NCBI GenBank assembly: GCA_028564705.1 | Contig: JAPXFQ010002461.1 | Location: forward strand, 1,364,001-1,428,000 | DNA: 64,000 nt | Direction: 5' to 3' | From: Apricaphanius iberus | Taxonomy: Eukaryota; Chordata; Actinopteri; Cyprinodontiformes; Aphaniidae | In this document: positions 36,311 to 53,270 of the stretch, one piece after another | Layout of the letters: each line of letters starts with the position of its first letter | How positions within the stretch are numbered: position 1 is the stretch's first letter | Program-made: the position numbers and the translations under genes | Notes under the pieces: model-generated | What the model was told of the DNA's origin: nothing | What the model saw: only the letters and a program-made list of their open reading frames with translations | The model's database searches: none

Positions 36311-37692
36311 GATGAAATCAAAAATTAAAACTTCACCAAGTCAGAATCGACTCATGAGTAACTGTTCTTAGTCATTTGCGTTTAATTGTAACATGCATCA
36401 TTATCCCAATAAATGTACATGCTCTCCTCATGTGATAAATTGAGCCTTCTCTGGCAAAACCAGTTAACTAAATTCAGCATGTACTTCTTAATCTTTAATC
36501 TCCGTATTGTAACAGTTCAGTTAAATGTGAAACAGCTTAAATTGCCCTTTGTAGAAAATGTGCTAAAACATTGCCGAAGGGAGTCCAAATGAGTAGCAAA
36601 CAAAATTTATCTGAGCAGTTATCTGAGGCCGTTTTCTAACAAACGTCCAGTCATGTCATAAAATATTACATCCTAATTAACCAGAAAAATTTAACAAAAT
36701 TCAAATTCGTTTAAGTCTTAACAAGGCAATCGTCTGCAGGAGTCTGTAATCACTTTCTATCCAAAATCAACTTCTAGCTTACAACACACATAACATGCAG
36801 TTATTTTTAACCACAAAACACATTGACACACAAAAGCAAAAACGCTAGCATAGCACAGCAGCCTACAGCAACGTGCTACCGTTAACCCTCTTTGTCCAAC
36901 GAAACCTAAAACAGTACAAAACGTACGGCGAAAACACTCAAGAAAATCGCAAAACACACTTTAGAAAATTACATACCGCAATGCCAGGTCTTAATCCGCA
37001 CAATTTATACCACTTTACCAAACTTTAATTCGGCACAAACAAAACAATCTCCTGTTCTTCCAACACGGACTGAAACACATGTTTCTAAACAGCCGTCCCG
37101 CACATAAAACACCGAATCTACAACGTCCGTTACAGCCCAAAACCATTAACAAAAAACAAAACATTATAAGCGGTGACTTTTAGACCTTATTAAATTATTT
37201 TATCGCGGAGGTTTACACCAATCTGTCACAATTTCCGTAGTCTGTTTTGAGAAATTTCCCGGCGCCGGCCTCCAGAAAACCACTCAAAAGACTCGAACAG
37301 ATGGCAGAAAACCGCCTATTACCACTAATTTATTTATCAAAACATATAGTCAAAGCTGTTGTATGTTAGCCGTGCTATTAAGCAGAAAATCACGCAGAAC
37401 TCGCTCCGCCATCTCACCACCTAGCTTGGGCGACCGCTCTGATGGCCTGTTGTAAATGTTCACAGTTAATTCTTATAGATTTTTTCATTTTAGTTATCCA
37501 TCATAGTTAGTTATATATTTATTTATCTATTTCAATGATTTTATTATACCCGAGTTCATTATTTATACTATAACATTTTAACACAAACGCAACATCTCCA
37601 GCACGTCTCGCAAAGCGCCTGCGTAAAAAACCATCTCACACACACACATACGCACACACATACACAGGCGCATGCGCATCACACACCAGCTC

Positions 37693-37787
37693 CATCCATC
37701 CATCCATCCATCCATTTTCTTAACCGCTTAATCCTTAATGGGTCGCGGGGGGGCTGGTGCCTATCTCCAGCTGTCAATGGGCAAGAG
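37693..37787 (-). mobile_element. 95-bp LINE 3'-end insertion with 12-bp TSD
   Basis: A (CCAT)n run and a LINE 3'-end block (TTCTTAACCGCTTAATCC, GGGTCGCGGGG) are flanked by a perfect duplication ACACACCAGCTC (37,681-37,692 and 37,788-37,799). This is a severely 5'-truncated retroposition event into the LTR element. Confidence 0.85.
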
Positions 37788-38476
37788 ACACACCAGCTCG
37801 TCACCTCAAAACATCAAATACAGTACTTTTACAATATTATCAAACACTGACCTCAATCGGGCCCACCAAAAGCCGGACCATTAAACACAATCCAATTCAC
37901 GTGGCTCAATCGTGCATTTGGAAGATACGCCGGCCTTCAACAAGGGAATCCGTACAGAAAACAGAGGGCACCCAGGCCCTACCGCAATCTACTGCGCTTG
38001 CCAGCCTTGATGAATCTCGGACAGCGTCCTGTCGAAGTCGAGAGGCCAATTCCCAAGCCCCGATCCGCACTTTGGTCGGCCCCGATTTTGAGTCGTTGAA
38101 GGGACCGCTCCATCCAGTCCATCTGCTCCATTGTCCTTCTGTATTCGCCGGAGAAAAACCAGCCCCCCTGGGCGCGCAGAGTAACAAACTCCATCTCCCA
38201 GCAGGCACCGGTGTTTCTCTGCGGAGCGCAAAGAAGGTCGCAGTCATGCGCAGAACAGAGAGACAGAAAAAACAGCAGCTTCAACTACGGGCCCGCAACA
38301 GTTAATCTGCTTAAAACATAAAAACATATTTAACTTGCATGACAACATTTACCCAATGTTAGATTAACCAATCAACAGAATTAAAAACTACGCAACTCTG
38401 CGCAAATTGTCAATAGAGCAAATACATGTCCGTTAATTAATTTAAAAAATAACTGGATCTTGGTCCAAACTCTGCA

Positions 38477-38493
38477 CACGTTCGGGGTCACCA
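38477..38493 (-). other. primer-binding site, tRNA-Trp-like
   Basis: The - strand reads TGGTGACCCCGAACGTG two bases inside the 5' LTR. The first 12 bases match the tRNA-Trp primer site known from avian leukosis-type retroviruses, followed by one extra A. This defines the element orientation. Confidence 0.75.
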
Positions 38494-38495
38494 TT

Positions 38496-39103
38496 TGTAG
38501 AATTAAATTTTTGTAAAAAAAAATAATTCAGTGCATGTTCAAGCAGAGACAAAGGGGCCAATTTCCAGTTCTCAGTTTTATTTTAAACAGATTAAGATAT
38601 GCAATTTACAGAGAAACATGCCCATTTTCTCTGGGCCAGATAAAGACATCTGACAACGAATGGTTTCATGCCATAACTTTTATATACATCCAAAACTTCC
38701 CAGGATCTGGGCGTCTCTTCTCCCTCGGAATCTGCTCCAATCAGAACGTTTTTAAAAAGTGTCTTGACACCGACTGGTCCGTCAAGAATTATGCATTCAT
38801 AAGATGGAAGTGTCCTCCTCTTTGCTTTTACAACTACCATTTCCTGGGTCCAGGTCAAAAGTTCATTCTGAGTTTTATGGTCCCGGGTCCTCTTCAAGCA
38901 AACCTCCTAGTTTTATGGCCTGCAATAAAACTCTTTGTCTCAGAGGTCCTCAAAAGGTCACACATACTTCCAACATATACAAGGGCTTTGATGTTCCTCA
39001 AAAGGTGCCCAATTATCCAGCCTTCACATCCTGTAATCGTGCGATTTTCAATATGCCATCATTCATGACATTTAACACATATGATCAAATTTTGCATACT
39101 ACA
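38496..39103 (-). repeat. 5' LTR of the LTR element
   Basis: This is the upstream LTR in element orientation. It is near-identical to 32,446-33,060 and lies directly beside the primer-binding site and the GGAC target duplication. Confidence 0.9.
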
Positions 39104-39507
39104 GGACCCCAGCACAAGAAGAATGCAATCACCAGTGATGGCAATATATGCAGGGGACGTGACTTTCTTATAATGCGAGTGCGTCAGATACTGATGCCAG
39201 CTATGATGTAACAGATAAGAATAACCATGAAGCAGAAAACAAAACCCCACTGGACCACACTGGAACCTGTTAAAATACAGAGCATATTTGATGATGTTGA
39301 CTGCCTCCTTCGACCCATTCACCTCCAAGGTACATTTGCTCATGCTGTTCTTTCCCACGTACACTTGGCGATAAAAGAAGTAAGGGCTACTGAAGAAGAT
39401 CGCTGTGATCCAGACACAAGCTGACACCACCCTGGCCGCACGCATTGACCTAGTACATTGTCGCTTTGTAAATGAGGGTCTGCAGACACAGATGGTGTTT
39501 CTCAATG

Positions 39508-40892
39508 CCCAGGAACCTCACCTTGATGCCTTGGTCCCGCCCCGGTTGCCTAGGAGATACGTCATCAGGGACCGCCAAGGCATGTTCCAATGTTCATGTT
39601 CTACCGAGGAATCTGTCCTCCGTTTGTTAGCCGTTTAGCTAACTAACCAAGGATACATCAGACGTGCCTTGATGGCTTCTCTCTGTCAAAAAATTCCCAG
39701 AATACAATGCGGTATGAGCCGGCAGCAGCTACTTCGGGGGTAAATTTCTATTTTAAATGTAAGTCAACGAATTTTAACCATCGGGCTTATATCTAAAATT
39801 TTTATTTTTATTTTTATTATTTTTTAGATATAATAATAATTTAGCAGTTATATATGGTTGGTTAGTTGTGATGTAATTATCAAGATTATATTTAGATTTT
39901 TAAGAGTCATAGGTATTTACTTAAAGAGCCACTGACTCCCGTCCAGAGTCTTACTCTACCTACATTAAAGGTTTCAAAAATTTACCAAAAGGAGCTGTTG
40001 CCTACTGTATAGAGTAGACAGTGGATTAGGATGGCTTCATTTTTTGATCAGTGCCATGAGATTACTGAAATTACATAAAAGTGTACAACTTTGAAATAAT
40101 AGAAAATTATAATCATTGAGTAAAACCTCAAGTATTTTCAAGTAAATATATTCAAGTCTGAGTCAAGTCCCAAGTTATTGGTATGGAAGTTTAAATCAAG
40201 TCGAGGTGTTTTATTGCCCATAGCATTTCTAGACAAAATTTAATAAGGGACCAGGGTGGGGACAGTTTATTTTTTTCATGGTTACAAAAGAACTACAAAA
40301 AACAAAAAATAAACAAACAAGAAAAACCAGGCAATATGTAATATAATAATAATAAGTATATATAAGAGCTTTGACGCTCTAATCTTTTTTGTGATCCTAT
40401 CTCAAGACGGGTGAAGTTAAAGTTAAACATCTTACTTTTTTAATCATTGCTAAAGTAAAACTGTAAAAGTGAAAAGTTTTATTGTTCTAAATGACTAGTC
40501 AGTTATGGTTTCTGTGCTGGCGCAACTTATCTCCTCAGTACAGGGGATCAGGACCACTTCTACAGTGGCAGTGGTTCCAGGTGGCCCCCATCTAGAGCTG
40601 CTCATGTGAAAGCATGTCATCTAAGGATGGGAAACTTTCCCTTTAACATGAAGGTTCCAGAAGTGTTGCCTCATGTTGCTTTGGATTTGATTTCAGTGCC
40701 ATTTGACAGTGTTAGCAAGTCATTCTGACCAGCCGAGATATACAGGTAAAGGCATAGTTGTTGGTGAGTCTCAAGAACAAAATATTTTTCACTACATAGG
40801 AAACGCGAAAAAAACAATTGATTTGGTAGAGGAAAAATCATTTAAGCTTCTTTTAAATTCTACCAAGATGTGAGAACATCAAACAAATTTCT

Positions 40893-40894
<2 letters not shown>
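39508..40894. other. receptor pseudogene intron and replaced exon part
   Basis: The sequence expected to encode TM2-TM3 is absent. Instead there is a GC-richer block (39,510-39,740) of unknown origin, then AT-rich sequence with no coding signal. Confidence 0.4.

Positions 40895-40965
<71 letters not shown>
40895..40965. repeat. (TA)n microsatellite
   Basis: Near-perfect TA repeats, directly beside the exon 1 remnant of the receptor pseudogene. Confidence 0.97.
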
Positions 40966-40967
<2 letters not shown>

Positions 40968-41125
40968 TAAGTGTAAGGAGGATGGTGTGGATATATGGCC
41001 ATGATGGCTTCAATGTCCCCTATGATCAGCCATGAAGGACTTGCCAGTACTTGAAGACAGCGAGGTGTTGGGACACATTGTACAGCTGCTGGAATATATA
41101 GAATGCAAGAAAATCAAAACTTTAG

Positions 41126-42854
41126 TTTTGTTTTACCACCTACAACCAGACACCCAAACTTTTTAGTGACTTTTTAGTTTTATTAGTATCTGAGGGTTTC
41201 TCTTCCTTTTTAAAAGTAATTATCCACCCATTCATTTTCTGGTGCCTCTTTCCATCAGCTCTTTAGCCAGCGGTTAAGTACAAGTCACCAGTCATTTGTA
41301 GACCACCACCAAGGATGCAAGCTATTATTCAAGCAAAAATTTTTACAAAAAACAGAATATCTGCTTTAAAAACGTGTTACAGCAACAATACTGATCATTG
41401 TTCATTTTTATGTAAATATAAATACATATACATGTAAATAAATATTAATTTTATAGCAGCTGCGCTGATATTTAGGAAGGATCTGTCCTTCAGCTGTCAG
41501 ACACAGTTCATTATGTTGGAGTTTGGGGCTTTGGAACCAGTTTCATCTGGGGTCCCATCCCAAAGGAGAAAAAAAAAAAGATTAGGTAAAGCGTCAAATT
41601 AACCATACCTGCAAACTTCTCCTGTAAACAAAGGTCTTGCTACTTCTCAGGGAATGTATATCTTTAAAATGAGGTGCAGCCAGGTCTTCATATTCTGGTT
41701 ACTGTGAGTAACTCTGACTTTTCATTTCAGTGACCTGGAATGAAAACATACTTTCCCTTTTGTTGTCACTTGCCTTCGGTTGGCAAAAACAGGGTTATCC
41801 TTGAAAATGTCTGACAGTTGGTTAAGCTTGTAATTTAGATCAAAATGACAAAAATGGGGAAGCAACCGATTATGAGGAATTATTGCCAAAGAGCTCTCAG
41901 TCTCTATCAGTCATTGTTTTATAAATACCTTTGTGAGAGAATACTTTGGACACCATTCTCTCCGTCCCTTTAATTAATTTTATCTCAGTGAAATCAGTGG
42001 TGTCTCTGGGTGTTAGGTTCTGTGTGGGTGTTTTGTTCTCTGTGCTGAGTGAATCAACTTTCTAGAGAATATGTTGGTTAGACAGCTTGGAGTTGGCTGA
42101 TTGCCATTAAAGATCTTAGCTTTCCTGGAGCTTCTTCAGGAGCTTCCTAGAGACTAACCTGTTTATTCCTAATTTCCTTTCATGCTTCTGACCCCTTGTG
42201 CGTCTCCTCCAGGATTCCCTCTGATCGTTCCATGCCAGCCCCTAATGCCTCCTTGTGGATCTCCTTGAGTTCAGCATCTAAGCTCCACTGGTGTCTCCTT
42301 CTGTTAAGCTGCTTACTCTCCTCAGCCTGCCCGCTCTTCAACGCCTCAGTCTCATTTGGTAATCACTTCCTAAATCTATCTCCCTGCACAGTGGCTCAGA
42401 CCACAGAACCTAACGTCCTCCTCAAGCCCATTAACGCCTCCACAGGGCATAAGTCAACCTCCCTGTCAACTATTCATCTACTGGAAAATTCTCCCATTAA
42501 CTCTGACTTCACAGATACCAAACTGTTCCCGAGCTTTGTTTCCCTTCCGAACCCTACTGTATTTAAATAAAATACATTAGAACTTTTATGGTTGTCTGCA
42601 TGATCATGCTGTTCTTCTGATCATTTTAAGCGTACACAGAACTTCACAGTGACAGCCGGGGCCCACTGGGCCCAAATTCAGAGATGCCACAGAGTGAAAA
42701 ATTGTATAGGAAATTAATTTGGGAAATGTTCTGTTTTAATATTATTCTTCATTAACCTTCATTTCTACTACTACTATTACAAAATTGAGGGTATGTAAAT
42801 AAGCATGTATTGGCAACTGTCTGCCACCAGAGGGCATATGAAACACATTGTGTA
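41126..42854. other. no assignable gene
   Basis: A + strand frame of 124 codons (42,196-42,570, Ser/Leu/Pro-rich) ends just before an AATAAA and looks like part of a dispersed retroelement or chance. I could not assign it. The rest has no coding signal. Confidence 0.4.
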
Positions 42855-45215
42855 AGGCAAGGCTTTTTTTGTGTAGCAAACTGTCAACAAGGTCATTCAA
42901 GGTGCATTACATTATTTTTTGGTAGAGAAACAAACAAAGAATATGATTAACAAACGCAATTTAGGAAAGCGTAAAAAATTAAATGTATGTATATAAAAAA
43001 AGCAACAGAAGAGCATAAAAGCATGACAAGCATAATTAAGTGTGAAAACAGCAATTAAGAATCAAGTGTAACACACAAAATTATATTAGAAAATTACTCA
43101 AAGGCAGCTCTAAACAGAAGAGTTTTAATCTTTGATTTAAAAGAGTTTAACGATTCAGCAGCTTTGCAGTCGTTTAGAAGTTTGTTCCACATTGCATAGA
43201 AACTGAAAGCTGCTTCTCTATGTTTGGTTCTAATTCTATGGATTTTTAGTAAACTAGAGTTGAAGGACCCGAGTGGTCTGGTGGATTGGTATAGCAACAA
43301 CAGGTCTTTAACATACTTTTGGGCTAAACCTTTAGTGATTTGTAAACTACTTGGAGTATTTTAAAGTCTATTTTCTGAGCTACAGGGGACCAGTGTAAGG
43401 ACTTTAAAACTGGGGTGATGTGCTCTGCTTTCCTGGTTCTAGTGAGGACACGAGCAGCAGCGTTCTGGATCAGCTTCAGCTGTCTGATTTACTTTTTAGG
43501 TAGACAAGAGAGGACACTGTTGCATTAATCAATCCGATAAAACATGAACACATTGCTGAGTTTTTCAAGATCCTGATGTTAGTCCTGTAATCCTAGAAAT
43601 GTTCTTCAGGTGATAGAAGGCTGAGCTTGTTACTGCTTTCATGTCACCCTGGAGTTTCAGATCTGAATCCATCATTACACCTGGGTTACAGGCCTGATCA
43701 GTAGTTTCTAGTTGTATTAACTGAAGCGGAGTGATGACTCTTTATCGTTCCTTTTTGGTCCAAAGATAATTATTTCAGTTTTGTTTTGATACAGCGACTC
43801 CTGATTAAGCGGAAAAAGGGCCAATATGTGCTGGATCAGCAGTTATGAAGCTATGATCAGTGTTGCTCTTGTATCTGTTAACAACAATAAAGAACGTGTA
43901 AAGAACAATCTGACTCTTTATTCAAGAAGCCCAAAAATATAAGATTGTATTACCACAACACTTTAACTTCAAGTTAAAATACTTTGCTCAAGAAATTATT
44001 TAACTAAGCTAGTAACACATAAAAAAACATAAAAAAAGGGAAACAAAATAAGAATAATGGGCTACCAATAGCCAATGGAATGATGCAGTAATGTCACAAG
44101 TCAGTGTAAATATGTATGTTTAAGTACACATGTTTGACTTTAGGTATTTGAATCAAAACCAAAGAGAACAAATTAGCTTTAAATTAGATAGTAACAACAA
44201 TATGTATTAAACAAAAACATTTAGAGGCATAGCAGAAGGGCAAGACATATTTTTAAAGACCCTGTGTGTACAAATTACCTCCAACTAGTGGTACACTCAG
44301 TGAATGCAAGCAGCTGAGCAGTGTTCTCTGGCTTCTCGCTGTTAAAACATGTCATTAGTACTATGGAAGCCGCAGAGTAAATTTTCCGAGTTAAACCGAA
44401 GATAAAGTGTTTGCTGGATTAACCTGTCCTATGTCAAACATAACGCTAACATAAATTTCATTGTTTCATGCTATTAACTTACCTGTCCAGCAGAAAGTCT
44501 GCAACCTCTGCGTCCGTCTTCAAGTCCATAAGAGTTTTGCAAAACCGATAAAAAGTCTGAAAATTCTTGAATAAAAAGTACAGTCTTTTTCGGTGGCCTA
44601 TAAACTGTGACACATAAAATCTCAGTACAGCTAAAAACAGAGGCAGGATATTCAAAGGTGGTAAAATTATCGAATAAAACAGGTTTGGCGGAAAGAATTC
44701 ATGACCTTATAAAAGCAATTCTGCCTCCCTTCTGGCTACTCCTCGTTGAATAAGAAAAGTTAAAATTAGGTGGGGAGGCCTCTGTAAGAGCAGCAGGGGC
44801 ATCTGCACTCAGCCATGTCTGTTAAAAATAAACAATGAAGATTATTGTCTAAAATGAAATAATTTATTATAAAAGTCTTATTCAGCAGAGAGCAAACATT
44901 TAAAAGAACCATATTAATAGTGGTTGGAGATGGAGTGAATGTACAATTGTCTGTAAAACCAATATTATGCATTGCAGTGGCAGAGGAAAGCCAGGTGTTT
45001 AGAGAAAGGAGCCTGCTGAAACAACCTACTCCTCTGCCGATGGTGGGAGTGGGGCCAGAGATAAAACAGACATGTTTTTGTCTTTTAAAAGATTAAACAA
45101 ATGAATAAAATCCTATTTTAGGAGCTCAGACTGCTGTTTACGAATATCATTGGTGCCAGCATGAATCATAACTTTACTCACTGTTGGTTTACATAGCCAT
45201 CACACCCGTCCGATA
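42855..45215 (-). mobile_element. CR1/L2/Rex1-group LINE remnant
   Basis: On the - strand there is first the end of an esterase-like ORF1 (about 45,200-44,975; HAGTNDIRKQQSELL, SVLSLAPLPPSAEE). The start of ORF2 endonuclease follows (about 44,910-44,400; NMVLLNVCSLLNKTFIIN). After a gap comes the polymerase C-terminus (43,800-43,094) and a 3' tail (AATGCACCTTGAATGACC) to about 42,855. Most of the reverse transcriptase is deleted, and stops are frequent. Confidence 0.75.
43094..43800 (-). pseudogene. LINE polymerase C-terminal region
   Basis: The - strand shows IRQLKLIQNAAARVLTRTRK, EHITPVLKSLHWSPVAQKID, FKILQVVYKSL and the terminal block AAESLNSFKSKIKTLLFRAA. The order and motifs are those of the thumb and C-terminal region of teleost LINE ORF2 proteins. 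Stops and frameshifts are scattered through it. Confidence 0.8.
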
Positions 45216-47377
45216 AAAGATACGTCACGAAAAGTTAAAAACGGTTAAAACCAGTCATAAAGAATAATAAAAATAAAAAAAACGTTAAAAACAATTTAAA
45301 AAACAGTTAAAACAATGTTACAGCGAGCTGTAGTTGTATTGAGTCTGCAACCACTTCAGAAAAACTCAGCATGTTTACATGCAATTAGATAAAGAAAAAA
45401 TACATTTCCTTACAAATTACCTTAGTCCCACTGATGTTGGACTTTTAAAATGCATGTATACATCTTAGTCCAACTGGAGTTGAACCAAACTAGACTTCTC
45501 TTAATAGAGGTAATGCCCCCAGATAATGTGGTTAGAAACTTGAATTTCACTAGATGTAACCTACAGCTGAGCCATTCACTTAGATAGGCAGTGACGAGAC
45601 AGCGGACTGGAGAAAAACAAGGGTGAGCAGTAGTTTAAATTGGAAATAGGAAATGGGGAATTTAGGAAAACCATTTTAAAACTCAAAAGAAAATCAAGGG
45701 GCTTTCATAAGTGACAGAAGAATGAAGCGAAAGATGGATACATGGATTGTGGCCTTATCTTCTTTAATGTAATTTTGAAGAAAGGCAAAACCAAAAACCA
45801 AAGCTGTCGATTTACTGGGCAATCGACAATTGACTATTAGCTAAAGTGAGCTTTTTCTTCAGAGTGCCTTGGCTAACCCTTGGTAGATTAGGGGAGGACT
45901 CCTGATTGTTATATGGGTTAAGCTTGGAGTAGAGCAGATGATTTTTAAAAAAATAATCAGCATAGTTTTCTGCTGCATTTGATCCAGATGCCTCTAGGGA
46001 AACAGTTCAAAGGTTTCCAGGCACATCCTACTGTAAGGCAACACTTCAACATGAACTTAGTGAACATGAACAAATCTCAGTCAAAGAAATAAACACAGAA
46101 ATTTGTATTGACAATTAAATATGCCGAAATAAATAGTTTAAATACCTTTTTATTTTTGCTTTTACAACATATTATGTTAAAATAAATACAGAAATAAAAA
46201 CAGAGCTTTCACTTCCTTAAACATTACATTTTTAATTTGCACGGTGCACCTGCACGATGCTGCCGCAAGAACATAAATATGTTCAAGATAAACAGTCTCC
46301 TTCATCTCCCAGTGATGTCTAAGTACTCTGCACATCAAGTTCTGCATCACTGCTTTATGAGCTTGTTGCTAGGGATAACCAGATAACCAGATTCCTGCCT
46401 TAAGTGAGGTGTACATGAACCATGCACCACCTATTGTATTTCAGTTATGAGGTTGGAATGACATAAATAACTGAAACCGTTAAAGGCCAAATTCACAAAC
46501 TAATAAAAATGCACTTAAAAATCATGTGTGAGTTTGTTAAAAATGCATCGGAAATTCTGTGCAGTTTAAGTTAATCTGTTAGCTTTGACCTCTATGAAAA
46601 CAAACTGCATCATGACTATTTCTGGCCTTCCTGTAATAGTTTTACTTCCCTCTGTTTTTTTATTCTTATTCCTCCAGACAGAACAGTTCCACTTTTCCTC
46701 TGTGACTTCAGTCACACACAGAACAAGTCAAACCCCTTTACAGGAAAATTTGCATCAGTTGCCTATTCAGTAAAACACTTTGTCAAATCTTTTTTCTGTC
46801 AGTATTCTTAATTTAGCGATTAATAGCTTCAACATAGAACATTTCAAAATTATTTGACCTTAAGTAATAAATATCCTATTCAACTTTACTGTCTACTGCC
46901 TACAAAAATAGCTTTTCTCTTAAAATAATGAATGCAACATAACACTGAAAAATATATTTCAGATTAGATTGCAATACATGACAAGTTGGCCCACAAATTG
47001 TATGTGTACGAAAACAAAACCTTGGTAGGTCTATTCTTTGTAAAAGATCCACTTTTAGAAATGTTCTGCAGAAAGATCAGAGGTTGATAAGTGTATTTAT
47101 GTAAAAGGAACATCACAGAAGCGAAAATAAATCTAGTTATTTTATGAATAAGTTGTAGAAAGTCTTTTTCAGTCCTGAAAAAACACCTTCTAAGGTTATT
47201 TTAGATTTTACGGTACCATGCACATATGCAATATCTTTTTGAGCTTGAATACATCATTATCATACTTACCATGTCAACTGGTCTCACAACAAATAAAATA
47301 ATAACATATATTGAATATTGTCTTTACATTTGTTCTAATGCACCAGTTTTGTATCACTCTGGATACACTGAAAGGAC
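45216..47377. other. receptor gene 3' flank
   Basis: No coding signal. On the - strand an AATAAA (about 46,657-46,662) is a candidate polyadenylation site for the receptor gene, about 715 bases past its stop. A further one lies near 46,149. Confidence 0.4.
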
Positions 47378-52738
<5,361 letters not shown>

Positions 52739-53079
52739 CTTGCTGCTGAAAAAGAAAGAATACAAGAAAATCTAAGCTTTAGTTTTCCTTTCAGCACTTG
52801 GCATTTCGGCAGAAGAAAATGAATCAGGACTCAAATCAGATTCACTGAGGCCTTTCATAAAACACATTTGCCAAAAAAGTCATTGTGCTTACTAGGAAAG
52901 GTTCTGGATAACTATATATATATGTAAAGTAAGAAATTATCAAGAGTACATATATTTACTCAAATCCTACAAGTGTATATTCGTTGTATCTTTGTTAGCA
53001 TGTTAGCTTTCTTTGCTACACAAACAATGTATCAATATATTGTCTGTATCCATTTGCCCTTTCAGCATCACATAAGTGT

Positions 53080-53270
53080 CTGGTTCAAATCTTCAGCACC
53101 AGCCCCTTTACAGTTAGCGAGACCAATAAACAGACATGTATTTTGGACTGTGGGAGCAAGCTGGAGTATCTGGAGAGAACCCATGGATGCACATGGAGAC
53201 CATGCAAACTCCATGCTGAAACACCCCAGGCCAAGATTTAAACTCATGTTCTTACTGCTTGCCAACATTT
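53080..53270 (+). repeat. LINE-derived 3' block
   Basis: It contains TTTTGGACTGTGGGAG, GGAGAGAACCCATGGATGCA and CATGCAAACTCCATGCTG. These words are shared with 58.25 kb and 60.2 kb and typical of a common teleost LINE 3' region. Confidence 0.6.

Larger units (their letters stand above)
33075..38476 (-). other. LTR element internal region, no coding capacity seen
   Basis: About 5.4 kb of mostly AT-rich sequence, purine/pyrimidine-biased in places, with no frame longer than about 180 codons and no retroviral motif. The GC-richer part (37,750-38,300) next to the primer-binding site has overlapping open frames on both strands, but neither resembles gag. Two small LINE fragments lie inside (about 35.93-36.31 and 37.69-37.79 kb). 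Confidence 0.7.
32446..39103 (-). mobile_element. LTR element without gag/pol, inserted in receptor pseudogene
   Basis: Two direct repeats of 615 and 608 bp, about 97-98% identical by eye, bracket 5.4 kb. Both have TG...CA ends (on the + strand TGTAGAATT...GCATACTACA). A 4-bp target duplication GGAC flanks it (32,442-32,445 and 39,104-39,107). Joining the flanks restores the receptor sequence GTAAGGACCCCAGCAC. The primer-binding site and polypurine tract put it on the - strand. No gag, protease, polymerase or integrase can be read inside, so it resembles a large non-autonomous LTR derivative. Confidence 0.92.
32314..41125 (-). pseudogene. tandem chemoattractant-receptor pseudogene split by LTR element
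   Basis: Three blocks match the intact receptor at 47.4-52.7 kb in the same order and strand. The exon 1 region and its flanking intron lie at about 40,990-41,125. The TM3-TM6 part of exon 2 is at about 39,108-39,505 (RAARVVSACVWITAIFFSSP is readable). The TM7 part is at 32,314-32,445. TM2-TM3 coding and the C-tail are missing, the frame is shifted after NRFQCG, and exon 1 has small deletions. A 6,658-bp LTR element separates the TM7 block from the rest. Because intron-flank homology is present, this is a gene duplication and not a retrocopy. Confidence 0.88.

Noticed and set aside
37757..38305. 182-codon + strand open frame and overlapping - strand frames
   Set aside because: Lies in the GC-rich interior of the LTR element with no gag motif on either strand. 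Open frames on several frames at once point to base composition, not coding.
42196..42570. 124-codon Ser/Leu/Pro-rich open frame
   Set aside because: No splice signals, no domain, and its surroundings resemble dispersed repeat sequence. Not accepted as a gene.
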